Below are positions 5,939-7,778 of a stretch of DNA of 7,778 bases, piece after piece (within the stretch, counting starts at the first letter, position 1; every line of letters begins with the position of its first letter). Source of the stretch: CAIUVD01 sp044338255. GTDB taxonomy: Bacteria; Planctomycetota; UBA11346. The stretch spans positions 1-7,778 of the forward strand of contig JBIILZ010000150.1 in assembly GCA_044338255.1 (NCBI GenBank), given 5' to 3'. The notes under the pieces are model-generated. The model was not told where the DNA came from. It made no database searches and saw only the letters and a list, made by a program, of their open reading frames with translations. Made by a program: the position numbers and the translations under genes.

Positions 5939-7474
5939 ATGCACCTAGCCCGTCTCGCCGCTGCCGGTCTGCTGGGCGTCGATGGCTATGTCGTGCAGGT
6001 CGAAGTCAGCCGCATCACCCCCAGCTGCGGTATCGGCCGGACCACGGTCGTCGGCCTCCCCGACCATGCCGTGCGCGAATCGATCGAGCGCATCACGCCG
6101 GCGCTGGTCGGGGCGCATTTGAGCAATTCCCCTGCCGATAACGTGGTGGTCAATCTCGCGCCGGCGGATCGCCGCAAGGAAGGGCCGGTCTTCGATCTCG
6201 CTATTGCCCTCGGCCTGGCCGCCACTGCCGAGGAGAACCATCTGGCTTTGCCCGACGACACGCTGTTCCTCGCCGAACTGGCCCTCGATGGCAGCCTGCG
6301 CCCGGTGCGCGGCGTGCTGTCGGCGATGCTCGCAGCGCGCGCGGCGGGCCTTACCCGTGCGGTGGTCGCCCCCGCCAATGCCGCCGAAGCCGCCGTCGTC
6401 AGCGGCATCGCCGTGTATGCCCCGGCGAACTTGCGGGAATGCGTCTCCGCCCTGCGTGCGGGCTTGGCGAAAAGCCCCGTCAGCGCGGCTCCCGCGACGG
6501 CCCCGACCGTGCCCGACGGCCCCTGCCTCAGCGACGTACGCGGCCAGGACCACGCCAAACGTGCACTGATCATCGCCGCCGCCGGGGCCCATAACCTCCT
6601 CTTCATCGGCCCGCCGGGCTCGGGCAAGACCATGCTCGCGCGCCGCCTGCCGGGCCTCTTGCCACCGATGTCGCTCGACGAGGCCGTCGATGCCAGCCGC
6701 GTGCACTCCGTCAGCGGCCTGCTCCCGCTCGGCTGCGGCCTGCTCCAGCAACGACCCTTCCGCGCTCCGCACCATACGGTGTCAGGAGTCGGACTGATCG
6801 GTGGCGGTTCGATTCCGCGTCCCGGCGAAGTCAGCCTTGCCCACCAAGGCGTGCTCTTCCTCGACGAACTTCCGGAATTTCCCCGCACCGTCCTGGAAAA
6901 CCTCCGCCAGCCGCTGGAAGACGGTTTCCTCACCATCAGCCGGGCCGGCGGACGGGTGTGCTTTCCGGCACAGGTGAGCCTGGTGGCGGCGATGAATCCC
7001 TGCCCCTGCGGCTACCTTGGCCATCCCAGCCGCCGCTGCGTCGATCATCCCGACGCCGTCCATCGTTATCGCAATCGCATTTCCGGCCCGCTCCTCGACC
7101 GCATCGATCTGCACGTCGATGTCCCCGCCCAGCGCGCGGCGCTGATGCTCAGCGCCAGCGCTATCCCGGATGGCGAGACCAGCGTCCAAGCCCGAGCGCG
7201 GATCGCCAACGCCCGCGCGGTCATGCTCGCCCGCCAGGGCTGCGCCAACGCCCGCCTTGATGCCCGTGGCATGCGCACCTGCACCCACGCCACCAACGAA
7301 GCCCTCCAGCTGCTGGTGCAAGCCGCCGAAGAACTCGGCTTAAGCGCCCGCGCCCACGACCGCTGCCTGAAAGTCGCCCGCACCATCGCCGATCTCGAAG
7401 GCCGCCCACAGGTCGAGATCAACGACATGGCCGAGGCCATCGGCTACCGCGTGCTCGATCGACTGACGGCTTAG
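5939..7474 (+). CDS. comM: ComM/YifB-family Mg-chelatase-like AAA+ ATPase
   Basis: A 511-residue protein, the usual family length. Characterised ComM is a hexameric branch-migration helicase that helps integrate DNA taken up in natural transformation; whether this one does so is inferred. Domain order: an N-terminal ChlI/Lon-like domain (about 1-170, with VVGLPDHAVRES), the AAA+ Mg-chelatase core (about 190-400), and a C-terminal helical domain (about 405-508). The Walker A motif is GPPGSGKT at 224-231. The Walker B motif is VLFLDELPEF starting at 305, with Asp309 and Glu310. RISGPLLDRIDLHVDVP (380-396) carries a conserved Arg388. The AMNPCPCG loop has Cys355, Cys357 and Cys367, but the CxC pair common at the end of this motif reads CVD here, so a fourth Cys is missing. 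The ATG is 9 bases after the barrel gene with no clear ribosome-binding site. Competence cannot be concluded, since the family is widespread. Confidence 0.93.
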   Translation: MHLARLAAAGLLGVDGYVVQVEVSRITPSCGIGRTTVVGLPDHAVRESIERITPALVGAHLSNSPADNVVVNLAPADRRKEGPVFDLAIALGLAATAEENHLALPDDTLFLAELALDGSLRPVRGVLSAMLAARAAGLTRAVVAPANAAEAAVVSGIAVYAPANLRECVSALRAGLAKSPVSAAPATAPTVPDGPCLSDVRGQDHAKRALIIAAAGAHNLLFIGPPGSGKTMLARRLPGLLPPMSLDEAVDASRVHSVSGLLPLGCGLLQQRPFRAPHHTVSGVGLIGGGSIPRPGEVSLAHQGVLFLDELPEFPRTVLENLRQPLEDGFLTISRAGGRVCFPAQVSLVAAMNPCPCGYLGHPSRRCVDHPDAVHRYRNRISGPLLDRIDLHVDVPAQRAALMLSASAIPDGETSVQARARIANARAVMLARQGCANARLDARGMRTCTHATNEALQLLVQAAEELGLSARAHDRCLKVARTIADLEGRPQVEINDMAEAIGYRVLDRLTA

Positions 7475-7612
7475 ATCGGCTGATTGCCTCGATCTGCTGA
7501 TAGCCGACGAGGAGCAAAGACCCGCCGAAGGGCTTTCGTCCGCCCAGCACCGATCGATGCTGCGCACTCTGGCCCGAGCCTGGCTCGCTCATCATCGGGC
7601 AGATGCCGTCAC

Positions 7613-7642
7613 CCTCTGCCCACCTCTGCCCGCCTCTGCCCG
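7613..7642. repeat. Three tandem 10-base repeats
   Basis: The unit CCTCTGCCCR occurs three times head to tail (7613-7622, 7623-7632, 7633-7642). The first copy ends in A, the other two in G. An inverted partner, CGGGCAGA, lies just upstream at 7596-7603, so alternative hairpins with each copy are possible. Confidence 0.8.
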
Positions 7643-7677
7643 CCAATACCATTCATCGCACAATGCGCTCATCCCTG

Positions 7678-7703
7678 AAAATTGAGATAACTGCCAATTT
7701 TTT
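7678..7703 (+). terminator. AT-rich hairpin with T-run, possible terminator
   Basis: AAAATTG (7678-7684) pairs perfectly with CAATTTT (7695-7701) around a 10-base loop, and the T-run continues to 7703. The stem is weak (only one G-C pair) and it lies about 200 bases after comM, so a terminator role is doubtful. Confidence 0.25.
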
Positions 7704-7704
7704 C

Positions 7705-7722
7705 GTGGGTTTAAACAACCAC
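7705..7722. repeat. Bulged palindrome around GTTTAAAC
   Basis: GTGG (7705-7708 region) and CCAC (7719-7722) flank the perfect 8-base palindrome GTTTAAAC, with two extra A bases on the right. The result is an 8-base-pair-arm imperfect palindrome, a shape often seen in protein-binding sites. Confidence 0.45.
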
Positions 7723-7723
7723 C

Positions 7724-7773
7724 TTCACTTATGACTTTTCATTATGAATAAAATGTACATAAGTCATTTCACT
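7724..7773. repeat. Inverted and direct repeats at the AT-rich end
   Basis: ATGACTT (7731-7737) is inverted as AAGTCAT (7761-7767), and CTTATG (7728-7733) is inverted as CATAAG (7758-7763). TTCACT occurs directly at 7724-7729 and 7768-7773. Between the arms is an A/T-only-like stretch with TATGAATAAAAT. This could be an operator flanking a promoter for a gene beyond the window. Confidence 0.4.
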
Positions 7774-7778
7774 GCAGC

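Larger units (their letters stand above)
7475..7778. other. Gene-free 3' region, GC-rich then AT-rich
   Basis: I see no supportable gene in these 304 bases. The first 200 bases are GC-rich with small hairpins: TCGGCT 7476-7481 with AGCCGA 7502-7507, CGAGC 7575-7579 with GCTCG 7583-7587 around CTG, and GGGCAGA 7597-7603 with TCTGCCC 7615-7621. After about 7675 the composition turns abruptly AT-rich and contains several inverted repeats, listed separately. No convincing terminator directly follows comM. The AT-rich part may be the regulatory region of a gene to the right of the window. Confidence 0.6.

Noticed and set aside
7613..7642. CRISPR array
   Set aside because: The repeats are 10 bases long and directly adjacent, with no spacers and no cas genes.
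7484..7678. 64-codon plus frame and minus-strand frames after comM
   Set aside because: They have Arg/Ser/Pro-rich composition, run through the tandem repeat, and lack a ribosome-binding site or recognisable domain.

Overview
The window comes from a high-GC, Gram-negative, aerobically respiring bacterium. A complete succinate dehydrogenase (respiratory complex II) gene set fills its centre, followed by an outer-membrane beta-barrel gene and a Mg-chelatase-like AAA+ gene (comM/yifB family). Two details argue against a classical gammaproteobacterium. The tRNA gene does not encode its CCA tail, and the ComM homologue has the Cys-bearing form of the AAA+ loop, which I recall as absent from the Haemophilus/Vibrio type. 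The long hairpin repeat at the left end reminds me of intergenic palindromes in high-GC Planctomycetes/Verrucomicrobia-like genomes, but that is an impression. I cannot assign a phylum.

Layout. Positions 1-134 hold a highly structured non-coding repeat: two hairpins present almost the same loop sequence on different stems. A minus-strand tRNA with anticodon CAU follows at 146-218, with a plausible promoter at 271-299. After a 179-base gap come sdhC (398-850), sdhD (852-1682), sdhA (1694-3514), sdhB (3516-4238) and a small zinc-ribbon CPXCG-family gene (4246-4590). All are on the plus strand with gaps of 1 to 11 bases, so they very probably form one operon. A 79-base, partly AT-rich gap precedes the beta-barrel gene (4670-5929), whose ATG lies inside a perfect inverted repeat. 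Nine bases later comM starts (5939-7474). The last 304 bases hold no convincing gene, but they contain a three-copy 10-base tandem repeat and an AT-rich end with several inverted repeats.

How the genes work together. SdhA (flavoprotein, succinate site) and SdhB (three Fe-S clusters) form the cytoplasmic part. SdhC and SdhD anchor it in the membrane and would carry heme b and the quinone site. All key SdhA and SdhB residues I looked for are present. SdhC and SdhD each have a His in helix 1 and another in helix 2, which suggests a two-heme anchor. SdhD carries an unusual C-terminal soluble extension of about 155 residues that I do not recognise.

The core content is ordinary housekeeping. I see no complete undescribed system. 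The points most worth a second look are the SdhD extension, the two-hairpin repeat, the hairpin over the beta-barrel start codon, and the CPXCG gene coupled to the sdh operon.
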